NCBI GenBank assembly: GCA_902806595.1
Contig: CADCXC010000005.1
Span: 2,232,001 to 2,296,000 of the forward strand
Length of the DNA: 64,000 nucleotides
Direction of reading: 5' to 3'
From: Pyrenopolyporus hunteri
Lineage: Eukaryota; Ascomycota; Sordariomycetes; Xylariales; Hypoxylaceae
The notes beneath the pieces were generated by a model, which made no database searches, had not been told where the DNA came from, and saw nothing but the letters and a program-made list of their open reading frames with translations. Positions 10,714-20,051 of this stretch are shown here, piece after piece (positions within the stretch are counted from its first letter, which is position 1; every line of letters begins with the position of its first letter). A program made the position numbers and the translations under genes.

Positions 10714-12537
10714 CTACATTCGCGTTAGCACCCATTTCCACCGGAAGCGATGTCGCCGAGGCCAAGATACATACTCTAATAGTAACCTGAAGAACCAAAC
10801 TTCCATGTCCTCGTGACGCAGTACCTTGTTGGCCCATTCTTGTTGTTGGTTAGCGAGGCGCTCAGCCTCCTTCTCACCACCGTCACCCTGTGCGAAGTAT
10901 CGGACGGTCTCGAGCCACTCGTCTCCCTGTAGGCTCAGGGGAATATAATGGGCCCACGGCTTCAACCATTCGAGGTGCCACTCACGGAAGATGGCCCACT
11001 TGTACACGAGACTCTTGCTCTTCAAGAACGCATAGAACCGTCCGCTGAATGCGTTCCCGTCAATGTCCAGCAGGTACTTGTACTTCCAGGCGTCTTGTTG
11101 CTCTGCATGTCCTTTGACTGTGAAGTACTCCTTCTGCGCATTGCAGTCTCCAGGATCGCACTGCCCGATACCAGAGAAGTACACGTCTATCATATCCTTG
11201 TAGTCTCCACGAGGGACCTCATGCACCTCCCAATTTTTGCCCTTCTTCTCCATGATTTTGGCGTTGTCAGCTGCGTTGATCTTCTGCACGAACCGCTGCC
11301 GGTGCTGCCGGCGCCAACCGCCATTTCGGCTAAAGCCGCCCGTCGTGGAACCGCGCCAGTATAGCCTCTCCTCCTTCTCTTCCCACGGGACGTCCTTAGC
11401 CTCGTCATAGCTGACCTTCTCGAACCAGTACCAGGGCGACGGGTACAGTATATCGGAGTAAGATGAGATCTTGGATTGCGAGAAAATCGGGAACAGATCA
11501 AGGACGATGTTATATGCGTTCGGCCTGTCGAAGAAGCCAAACGTCGAGCTCAGCGACGGGGAGTAACATATATCGGACATGGCCGTGATATTGTAGATGA
11601 AGCCTAGCTCCCCCAGGCCGTATTTCGAGATATCGTCTTTCTTCTCGTCCTCCTCCAATCCCCTAGAAGGACTTTCCGGAGGACAAGACAACCGTGAGTG
11701 AGTCCAGGTCGGCTGGTGCGCGAAGACGTTAAACCGCGTCAACTTGCTCTCCTCGAACTTAGTGCCGTCGTTTAACCCTTTAGGGTGAGCCGTGAACTCG
11801 TTCTTCGGACGAGAGTGGGCGTTTGCGGCGGGCATATGAATCTCCTTAGCCCTCCTAACCAGCCTAGCTAGATCATCGTGCGGAACTACAACCCTCGACT
11901 CGTCGTGCAGGTTGAAGCAGAGGTCCATGTCGGGTAGCCACTTGAGGAACTTGCCCATCATACCTGCCGTAGCTTCGCGCTGCCACTCGCTTCCGCCCTG
12001 GATATGTGTAATCTTGCCGTTGCGGATCTGGATGCCCAGCAACGCGTTATCGAAGCCGAGAGCCTCCCTAGCGCGGGCGCGTATCGTCGCGGGCTTGAGT
12101 CCCCAGAAGGGCATTAGCGACTCGTGGATCGTGTCGAATTCGTCGATAAGCTGCGTCTCCTTCGCTTTTGCAAACTCGAACCACCTGTCGAAGTTGGGTG
12201 GCGGCGGTATGCGGTACCGCCTGCGGTACTCCGCGACGGCATCCTTGAGCGTCTTAGACTGCCGTGCTCTTGTAGCTTCGAGGTCCTTTTCAGCCTGCGT
12301 GATGAGGTACGTCATGGGATGCCATTTGGATGGTGCGGGTATCGGTTTGGGGTCGAACGGGGCCAGGGCCTGCTGCTGTGCGTTCGAGCCATGATTATTT
12401 TTATGTGTTAGCGAGCCGGATCTCAGGTCCGAAAGGTTGGTTCCGGAAGGTGTGAATCGTAGGAGACTAATGGCGCAGATCCCGAGGAAGACGAGCCCGC
12501 AGGTCAGAAGGAGTTGACGCAACCTCATTTCTTTCAT
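10714..12537 (-). CDS. Glycosyltransferase family 90 (CAP10-like), type II membrane protein (607 aa)
   Basis: Single-exon gene. An N-terminal signal anchor (residues about 6-26, LRQLLLTCGLVFLGICAISLL) is followed by a Pro-rich stem and a large lumenal domain. The domain shows GT90/CAP10 hallmarks: PMTYLITQAE near residue 75, LPDMDLCFNLHDE near 200, RLYWRGSTTGGFS near 393 and LLDIDGNAFSGRFYAFLKS near 488. The last matches the conserved nucleotide-sugar binding segment of Cryptococcus CAP10 and animal POGLUT enzymes. Known family members transfer xylose or glucose in the Golgi/ER; the substrate here is not known. Length fits the family. No linked sugar-metabolism genes, so no cluster is implied. 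Confidence 0.93.
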   Translation of the reverse strand: MKEMRLRQLLLTCGLVFLGICAISLLRFTPSGTNLSDLRSGSLTHKNNHGSNAQQQALAPFDPKPIPAPSKWHPMTYLITQAEKDLEATRARQSKTLKDAVAEYRRRYRIPPPPNFDRWFEFAKAKETQLIDEFDTIHESLMPFWGLKPATIRARAREALGFDNALLGIQIRNGKITHIQGGSEWQREATAGMMGKFLKWLPDMDLCFNLHDESRVVVPHDDLARLVRRAKEIHMPAANAHSRPKNEFTAHPKGLNDGTKFEESKLTRFNVFAHQPTWTHSRLSCPPESPSRGLEEDEKKDDISKYGLGELGFIYNITAMSDICYSPSLSSTFGFFDRPNAYNIVLDLFPIFSQSKISSYSDILYPSPWYWFEKVSYDEAKDVPWEEKEERLYWRGSTTGGFSRNGGWRRQHRQRFVQKINAADNAKIMEKKGKNWEVHEVPRGDYKDMIDVYFSGIGQCDPGDCNAQKEYFTVKGHAEQQDAWKYKYLLDIDGNAFSGRFYAFLKSKSLVYKWAIFREWHLEWLKPWAHYIPLSLQGDEWLETVRYFAQGDGGEKEAERLANQQQEWANKVLRHEDMEVWFFRLLLEYVSWPRRHRFRWKWVLTRM

Positions 12538-13601
12538 GCCCTAGTCCTGCCAAGTATCGGGGAGGGTCGATGGCGTCGGTCGAGGCGTGTTCGCAGTAAG
12601 CAATAACGAGGTAAAGAATGACATTGGTGCATGTACTTGTAGTAAGTCAAAATCATCCAAGGGAGGGTGAAGCTCCGGCTTTGGCTAGGTCAGGATGGGA
12701 CTAGGCATGTAGCAGGTATTGTGCCATGAATGTAGAAGAAAATAATATGGGGATTCCGACGTTGGACTCGGTTTGACGTTGGAAAGTTGGAGAAAGAATT
12801 TGACCAGAAGTGATTTGACCAGAAGTTGACCCGAAGTGAGTCCAAGGAACGCCCCTTCCATTGTTGGCTATTAGTGAGTTGGGTTATTACTATTAGTTGC
12901 AACTTCGAGAGGTAGCGCCCCGGTATTTGGTAGGCTGATCCAATTAAAATATTCCATTTAATAAATTGATGCGCTGTAGATGCACTGTGACGCGTCTCTT
13001 ACGGGGGACTGGCCGGATTTATCCATGAATCATGTATTTAAATATATCTGAGCTTCCCAGGCCGCACTCGCAAAAAAAGGTGCAAACATGTGCAAACACC
13101 AATATTTTTGTTTACAAACATCGGAGGATTTACACATCCAACGGATGACAGAACTTTACGGCAAATAAACTCAATTCATAGGTCACTGTGGCACAGAAGG
13201 ATCAAAGTCTACATGTAGCCTTCTGCTGGGTAGCCACGGTACCTGGGGCGATTTAAGTAAGCGCTTATACAGACACAGCTAGGGCAGGACATTTGGATCT
13301 GATCAATGATTGTCACGCCAAGAGGTATACAGGTACCTATGTACCTATTGTACTACAACCCGGCATTTTTCACTTGGGTATCCCGAGGCTTGGCATCACG
13401 AGGACGACGGATAAAGACTTAAAATGAATGCATGCATGCAAGTACGTAGAACTGGACCTGTGTAGCATTTCGTGGTATCGTGGTGTATTTGGCTGAAAGA
13501 AACATCAAGCATGAGCTTGGCCAGTATCCATTCCTCCCTAACGCCGAAAATGCCCTCGGTCAGTTCATGACCCTTCTTCCGTTCCCTTTTTTGTCATCCG
13601 C
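12538..13601. other. Intergenic region (GT90 promoter / uS8 3' side)
   Basis: Contains one TAGGTACCTATGTACCTA cluster at 13321-13348, a short ATGCATGCATGCA run near 13426-13439 and tandem near-copies of a TTTGACCAGAAGT segment at about 12798-12835. No gene supported. Confidence 0.55.
13321..13348. repeat. GGTATACAGGTACCTATGTACC motif cluster
   Basis: Palindromic GGTACC-centred units, same dispersed family as the TAGGTACCTA clusters. Confidence 0.6.
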
Positions 13602-14242
13602 CTAGTAGAAGAAACCAATGATCTTGCCAGCCACGTGCTTTCTTCGGGCCTCCTCGTGGTCCATGATGCCGGCAGAGGTGGTCAGGATGATGTAGCCGAA
13701 CTGACGGGCGGGGAGCAGCTTGACAACCCACTTCTCGAGGTGGGCCAGGTGGACGTTGTATCGGGGCGAGATGATACCGCACTTGTTGATACGGCCGTTC
13801 AGCTGGACGACGATCTTGCCGGAGCGGTGGTCATCCACCTCCTCGAACTCTCCGATGTAACCTAATAGGGGAGAAAAAGTGGTTAGCTGAATGTAGCGAA
13901 AGACTAAACGTTAAGACTTCATTTGGATATGGATCAGAGAAACGTGTAAGATTCCTTCGCCAGAAAACATCGATCTATCGGCAACTTAAAAGACTTCGGC
14001 CGTGGGGAATGTTGAGACCGTTATCCAGTTATCATGCCGAATGGCGGGTTAGAAGGGAAGAGGAAGCTAATTGAGGTCGGATAAGGCTAGGGGAAAAGGC
14101 TTCACATACCATGCTTCTGCATGACAGTCAAGAACTTGACGATGACCTTGGAGCTAGGTCGGATGAGGACCTGTCGCTTGCCGGTCTTCTCGGCGTTGTT
14201 GATCGCGTTAAGCGCATCGTTGAGGACTGAAGTCTTGACCAT
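13602..14242 (-). CDS. RPS22: 40S ribosomal protein uS8 (S22/S15a, 130 aa)
   Basis: Two exons: 14110-14242 and 13602-13861. Full-length 130-residue uS8, a 16S-like rRNA-binding protein of the small subunit body. The N-terminus VKTSVLNDALNAINNAEK and the C-terminus AGIMDHEEARRKH...GKIIGFFY are the family signature; QFGYIILTTSAGIMDHE is the conserved C-terminal RNA-binding block. The intron (248 nt) splits the Gly codon after MQKH with donor GTATGT. Divergent from the eS12 gene, with a shared 798-bp upstream region carrying an AACCCTAA box. Confidence 0.98.
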
Positions 14243-15040
14243 CTTGGCGGTGTTTATGCGAGATTCTCAGATCGTTCGAGAAGGATGTGAGGTATCTGCT
14301 GACACGGGGGTAATTGGTTAGCCTTCAAAAGCCGTGAGCATGGAGAGTGCCCTCCCCCAATGTGCCGCTTTGGGGTGGGTTCTGCCCGCTCAGTACTGGA
14401 GAGGAGAGGCGTATCAGAGACCCGACTCGACCATCGCGACGCGAAGGACGGCGGCAAGGTCTCTGATTGCCCTCCCCCGGCTTCTTGAAGGGCGCATTGG
14501 GGGGGATGGGGGGTTGGGGTTTAATTCATGGCGGCAGCGACATGGCGATGCAGGACATACCTCAATGGAGGTCGGGAGCGATGGAAAGTTGCTTGACGCT
14601 CAACTTTTGTTCTGGGTGTGCAGAGGAGTTGGTTTGGAATGAACGGGGTGGAGGTGGAAGAAAAAGTTCGGAGTAGTTTGGCGGTGGTGCACGGTGGTTA
14701 GTGTATTAGTGGGGCTTCGATTCTTTTTTTTCTTTTTGTTCCTTTTTGCGGTGCGAAATTGTGGTGGGCAAGAGCTCGAGCTGGAAATCTCCACCCAATT
14801 GGGTGAATTTCGGCAAGCCTAACCCTAAGCGATACACAACTAAACGGCGCTAAGTTTGTGTGTGCACCTCCCCTAGGTTCAAGCCTCAGGTCAATTGATA
14901 GCAATCCCTTCCCCCTCGGTTGCTTTGGAACATTTCCAGATTTTCGCACGACTTCTCCCACCCCCGACGAAAATCACCCTTCACATCTCGACACAACAAA
15001 ACCACTCTTCGAGGATCGCACCGGTGTCACACAATTCAAG
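14243..15040. promoter_or_regulatory. Shared promoter region of two ribosomal protein genes
   Basis: 798 bp between the divergent starts of uS8 and eS12. Holds G-rich and T-rich tracts and a CCTAACCCTAAG box at 14818-14829. Open frames inside have no family resemblance. Confidence 0.55.
14818..14829 (+). promoter_or_regulatory. AACCCTAA box (Tbf1-type site) in ribosomal protein promoter
   Basis: CCTAACCCTAAG contains AACCCTAA, the telomere-repeat-like site bound by Tbf1, which is known in several ascomycetes as a ribosomal protein gene activator site. It lies about 210 bp upstream of eS12. Assignment is by motif match only. Confidence 0.45.
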
Positions 15041-15714
15041 ATGGTACGTTTTATTAACCATGATTATCGCGCTCCAGCTGTTATTTATGCGGGGCACGAC
15101 AAGATTTATTAAATGCGACTGAACCTGCATCTCCGTGCCCCAGGCTTCCATTATGTGATTATGTGCGCGCGCAAAGTAAAAAAATTGCTGACGTATTTCC
15201 GCATCTCTAGTCGGACGTAGAAGAGAACAACGCACCCGAAGCCCCCGAGGAGGTCGAAGTCTCCGCCGATGCCTCCAAGGGCCAGATGTCCGTTCTGGAC
15301 GCCCTTAAGGGTGTCCTGAAGCTCGCGCTCATGCACGACGGTCTTGCCCGAGGTCTCCGCGAAGCATCCAAGGCCCTGGACCGACGACAGGCACACATGT
15401 GCGTCCTCAACGAGTCCTGCGAGGAGGAGGCCTACAAGAAGCTGGTCATCGCCCTCTGCTCCGAGCACAAGATCCCCCTGATCAAGGTCCCCGATGGCAA
15501 GCAACTCGGCGAGTGGGCAGGTCTCTGTAAGTTGTTTTGAAGCCCGGACGGATGGACCATCGGATCGGAACTAACTGGGGTATTTGTAGGCGTCCTAGAC
15601 CGAGAAGGCAATGCGCGCAAGGTAGTAAACTGCTCTTGCGTGGTAGTGAAGGACTGGGGTGAGGAGTCTACTGAGCGATCCATCCTCCTCAACTACTTCC
15701 AGACCGAGCAGTAA
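15041..15714 (+). CDS. RPS12: 40S ribosomal protein eS12 (147 aa)
   Basis: Three exons: 15041-15043, 15211-15526, 15590-15714. The first coding exon is only the ATG, followed by a 167-nt intron with donor GTACGT. The joined protein begins MSDVEENNAPEAPEEVEV and contains the L7Ae-like core of eS12: MSVLDALKGVLKLALMHDG, GLREASKALDRRQAHMCVL, IPLIKVPDGKQLGEWAGLC and the C-terminal WGEESTERSILLNYF. It sits in the beak of the small subunit. The length and the acidic N-terminus are typical. It converges on the Pin4 gene, with 254 bp between stop codons. Confidence 0.98.
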
Positions 15715-15968
15715 GGGAATCATCACGGGCGTTGTGCGGGGATATAGACAGTGGGACGGAATGATTTTCAGGCCATCCTCTACACCCCTTGGCATGTACT
15801 CTACTGGCCTGTCCAGCTGGCATAGGTGCTGGAAAACAAAATAAGGGGTTACCATACTGCATCAGGAATCAAGGAAAACTTGCATTGCGACACACGCACT
15901 CTGTCCCTCGGCTACGAAGCCTCTTTTCTCGGCTGTGAACTGCATGCGTCGTTGATATGAGAGTGGAC

Positions 15969-16556
15969 TTATTTCCGACTTTCTACTACAATAAGATGGT
16001 ACCCGAACGGTGTTTTGGCCTCTCCAATGTTGAGGTTGCTACCTTTACTCTCCGGGAGGGCAAAAGCAACGGCTTCAAAATCCGGATGAAGCGCTCCTTT
16101 CTGCTGCGAGCCGAGGAGACCGCCTATGATTCTCACATTAGCCTTCAACTACGTAAAGTAAATAAGCTCCATAACATGGAGCTAGATATTGAGTGGTGAG
16201 TCCTAGCTTTACGAGTAAGCCGTACCTTGTTTTGCCTTGTCCTCGCTGTAATTCCTAGCCGCTGCAATGAAGTTGTCCAGGGTAGGGTTTTTCTTGATCT
16301 CGGCCAGCGCCTCTTCCTTCTTGGAGTGCTTCTCACACTGGGAGTTAGGTGGTATGTTAGTCGCCACAGCACTAGATGAAGATGTATGAATGTGTAAGTG
16401 TAAGTAGCCCTAACTCACCAGAATATGCCGGACCACGATAGATTGAGCGCCCTTCACCTTACCGTCCTTCTTCTCGTCCTTCTTCTCATTCTTGCCCTTT
16501 CCGCCGCCGGCGCCCTTGTCGTTCGACTTAGTCTCGGCCTTTTTCTTCGCACCCAT
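15969..16556 (-). CDS. PIN4: Parvulin-type peptidyl-prolyl isomerase Pin4/Par14 (134 aa)
   Basis: Three exons: 16419-16556, 16226-16337, 15969-16123. Starts with a Lys/Gly-rich basic tail (residues 1-36: MGAKKKAETK...), as in human Par14, then the parvulin fold: QSIVVRHILCEKH, LDNFIAAARNYSEDKAKQGG, FEAVAFALPES and TPFGYHLIVVESRK. Par14 proteins associate with pre-ribosomes and DNA in the nucleus. Visible catalytic-type residues are the His of RHIL, the Asp of YSED and the His of FGYH. Odd: the usual GGxLGWxxRG loop reads GGLLGSQQKGAL, so the conserved Trp is replaced by Ser. The third exon was found by phase and homology on the strand opposite a spurious forward frame. Confidence 0.9.
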
Positions 16557-17116
16557 CGCGACTAAATGTTGATTGGTAGTTTGGATGGGCTGTGTGAGTG
16601 AGGTTGGGAGTATGAGCGCCCCACGTTCGAACTTGGTTAAACTTGGGTAGACTGAGACTGACGTGCAGAAACAGAAAACGATGAGATGCGGGTAAAGAAG
16701 AGGGTCTTATGCGATTAAACCGTGTATTATCTCCAGCATCCCCACCGAGACCCTCGTTTATCCGCCCATGTTACCTCATCCAACATCTCTTCTATATTCA
16801 CACATTAATCCCCAATGTGCCTTTCCAAGTCCCTTTTTCTTCTGAGGAAATTTTATATGCTCTATTTTGGTTACCCCGAGCTAGAATCGTAAAGGACTCA
16901 AAGGCATATTACTACAGCTACTACATAACTCGTAGGACATAAGGTATCGTACAACCATAACAATAACGGAGGTATTAGTGTTTTCCATAGGAGCCCAGAC
17001 CCATTCGCAAGAGCACATACAGGTTTTCAACACAAACCACACCCTACCCCCCGGATCAAATTCCAGACTCTCAGTAACGCCCGTCTTAAGTAGGTGGTGG
17101 GCATAGTGCCACACCC
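16557..17116. other. Intergenic region (PIN4 promoter)
   Basis: 560 bp between the Pin4 start and the stop of the SRA-like gene. No gene supported. Confidence 0.55.
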
Positions 17117-18418
17117 CTACTGCGAGACAGACGCCCTAAACAACCGCGCCCTTCTCCAGTCCTCCCTATCAAGTCTCTCCTCCTGGCGCCTGAGCTTCCA
17201 TTCTAGGTACTTCGCCTCACCCTGCAGGATCCTGATCTGGTCGCCCTCGAGTTTCTCGTACAGGCTCCAGTCGTCCAGCTGCGACGGCCGCGGCACGTTT
17301 TCGATGTCCTCCAGGGACCTGATCTGGCCCGGCGCGCGCTCGAGCGTCAACTCGAGGTGGTACACGTTCGTCTTGTTGTCCAGCTTGCACCCGTACTGCT
17401 TGACGGTGAAACTTTCAGAGGTGGTAAGCGTTATGTTGATTTCCTACTAATGGTGGAAGGTTGGGTAGGGTAGAGAGACGATGACAATTGCGACTTACAG
17501 CCCATCGTACCGGATACCCGCTCGCGGCGCGAGGATGCTTTTCAGCCTGTAGCCCCGGAGCACTCGGATCCGTCGGCCAACATGGGATATCAAGCCGACG
17601 TGCATATCCGCCGCTTTGCCCTCGCGAATATACTTATATGTATTCGCGCGCACCGCTTCCTCCTGGCCGGTCAACAGCGGTAGCGTCATGATGCCGTAGC
17701 GGCCCTTGGTCGGGGCCTCGAGCGAGCTCGTCACGATGCCGTCTCGTTCGGCACAGGTAATATTCAACCACCAGCTTCGCAACATAACACACACGTGTTA
17801 AAAACCACGCCCCTATTCTAACGAAAAACGAAAGGATGGGAATTTAAAGAAACATTGTTCTTTCAAGGAAAACTTACTGTCCAGGAACAAACTGCAGATT
17901 CCCCTCGAGCTCGGAGATCGGGGCCGTGACCTTGGTATGCCACTTGCCCAGGTCGTACGCCAGCGAGCTGTCGAACGAGACGTCCTTGAGCCGGCCCCCC
18001 TCGACCAGCACCGCGCACCGGTGCTGGTCCATCATGAAGTAGCGCTCGCGGAACCGGCGCCTCCACGCGCGCCGCAGGCCCTTGGCGTGCGACACGTCGA
18101 CGCGGAACTGCAGCGGCATACCACCGCTACCACCACCGCCGCCGCCGCCGCCGCCGTTCTTCAGCGCCTCGGCGAAGTGCAGGATCTCCGCCAGCAGCTT
18201 GTCCAGGCGCGCGAACTCGATCGTCTCGAAGTCGAGCGCCGGGCTCCCGCGCGGCCGGTCCTCGTCCCGCAGCGCCGTCTCCAGGAACCCGCTTAGCCGC
18301 CCGGCGTCCGGCCCCGGCGTCCCGTCGCGCGATAGGCTCCCCCGCACCGAGTCCGACAGGCCCAGGAGTTCCTGCCGGTCCCAGGTGAGCTTGCGGCGCG
18401 GTTCGGATGCTAGCGAGA
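17117..18418 (-). CDS. SRA-YDG-like domain protein, 5' end unresolved
   Basis: Three solid exons on the minus strand: 17878-18418, 17499-17774, 17117-17411. The downstream joins restore a domain matching fungal SAD/SRA (YDG) proteins: NLQFVPGHWWLNITCAERDG, RYGIMTLPLLTG, GRRIRVLRG, then APRAGIRYDGLFTVKQYG with the YDG signature, and YHLELTLERAPGQ. SRA domains bind modified cytosine in UHRF1/SUVH proteins; the fungal relatives are largely uncharacterised. N-terminal part: LASEPRRKLTWDRQELLGL, a Gly9 run, and an arginine-rich stretch RRAWRRRFRERYFMMDQ. The C-terminus is a charged, probably coiled segment. No RING or SET domain is seen. The start is uncertain: the exon beginning at 18418 needs an upstream exon supplying one base; an ATG at 18862 is a candidate, but its best donor (18775) is out of phase. 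Confidence 0.65.
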
Positions 18419-20051
18419 CTGCGGATTGGGCTGGTTTGAGTCAACCCCCCATCGCCTTGTTAGTGACGCGCGTCTAGGTTGGGTCGGGTTAGGTTAGGTT
18501 ATGTGGGCTTAGGGGCAAGCAACGACCGCTCTGCCTAGGGCTCTGGTGTGTAACTACCTCGTTGAGGCGGTGCTTTCCTGCTAAACGACAGGCTGCTGGC
18601 TCCGTCTAGACAGAACTGGCTGAGTGTCGGGCTTAGGACCTAGACGGTGCTAGTTAGCATTGTAGTTTAACTAGGGGGTGCCGGTGCCTCCTGAGGCCGA
18701 GCTACCTACCTGGTTCACTATGTCCCGCTGCATGCTAAAGAGCAAGTGGCCTTGCCCATTGTCACCGATACTCACGGGCCTCGGTTTTATAGATAACTTC
18801 GGTACGTCTAGTCGAGCCCGGTTGCTCTGGTTGTACCCCGCGACTCGTTCGAGCATACTCATCCTGAAGTATACCTAGGTAAGGTAGGCAGGTACTCAGG
18901 TAGGTAGGTAGGTAGATAGAAAGTACGCCGCCGTCTACTATTATTCCCGTTTGGACTTAGGATCTCGGCCTAATGTATACCAACGACGTCCTAAGACGAC
19001 CTTAAAGATATGAAGTGAGCATGGCGTAGCCAGGAGCGAAAACCAAGCGAGCGAACGTCCATGCAATCAGGTTTATGTTATATCACTTAGGAATGATAGG
19101 TGGTCGATTTGATGCCGAGGTATGTGGGTAAGCTCGAACAAGGAGAGGGATCCCGCCGGTTTGGCCGACAAAGGCCGGCTGCCATTCGAGGATATCGCGA
19201 CGGTCCATGCAACAAAGAAGGTATTGATTAGTGATATACATTACGGCCGAAACTAGGTAGCTTAGGCTTTAGGCTTTCAAGCCCAAGGGGTCGATAGAGC
19301 AAACTTATTATTTGGGTATGAAATCGGCAGTTAAGTCGGGCTGGGGGGTCGAGGCTTGCGTATGTGAAGTTTCAAATTGAAGTCAAGGTTATCTCGAGAA
19401 ATTGCCGTTGTCCCTACTTAGAAAAACTATCGAATACTTGTTTGAAAGTTAAACTTCAAGGACGAGAAACAATCCCCGTGCCTTATTCATAGGACTTCGA
19501 TCTCGAGTTACAGAATGAAGTTAGTCGGAACAGGGCAGTTAAAGCCAGATATATATGGATTAGGTAGGTATGTGAGTAAGTATCCCCATTTGCTTAGTAC
19601 CATTCGGGTATCTTAGCTAGTGTACAATGCCATGACGATCCAGCCCGTTCTCAAAACCTTTAACGCATATCATCGTATCTCAGCGTATCGCAAGCCATAA
19701 ATTAGGTACACTTGATTGTACGAATATTCTGCCAGGGTTTAGAAGCAACATTATAGAACCTTGCTCAATGGGTATCTTGCGTCCGAGTTGTTGAGTTAGT
19801 GTGACTTCAAAGAAACCAGGTCCTTACCGACGAAGGAATATGACCACCCGCGAGTATGCCTCGCTAGACATTCTCATCTTACTCCAGAACTGAACTATGT
19901 ACGAGGGCTAGGATCGGATCCTATATATTGGTATATTGATAGGCCATAGGAGATGAATTGCGTAAAATTAGTAAGGTTCATAAGAGGTAGAGGCGTCCGC
20001 GTTAATCCCCCGAGTGCATGATTGGTCGTTGTGTTCAACAAGAGATTCCGG
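18419..20051. other. Upstream region of the SRA-like gene and intergenic DNA
   Basis: 18419-18862 probably holds 5' exon(s) and intron of the SRA-like gene, including a short GGTTA run at 18486-18501. 18863-20051 shows a TAGG-rich cluster (18872-18919) and no gene I can support. Confidence 0.5.
18872..18919 (+). repeat. TACCTAGGTA and (TAGG)n cluster
   Basis: One TACCTAGGTA palindrome followed by GGTAGGCAGGTA and four TAGG units. Same dispersed non-coding motif family. Confidence 0.75.

Noticed and set aside
18486..18501. GGTTA run as an interstitial telomere
   Set aside because: Too short and not the TTAGGG repeat of filamentous ascomycetes; a similar run occurs in an intron at 43525.
1..20000. 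Biosynthetic cluster formed by MFS transporter, GT90 and neighbours
   Set aside because: Intervening genes are conserved housekeeping functions and no backbone synthase or cluster regulator is present.
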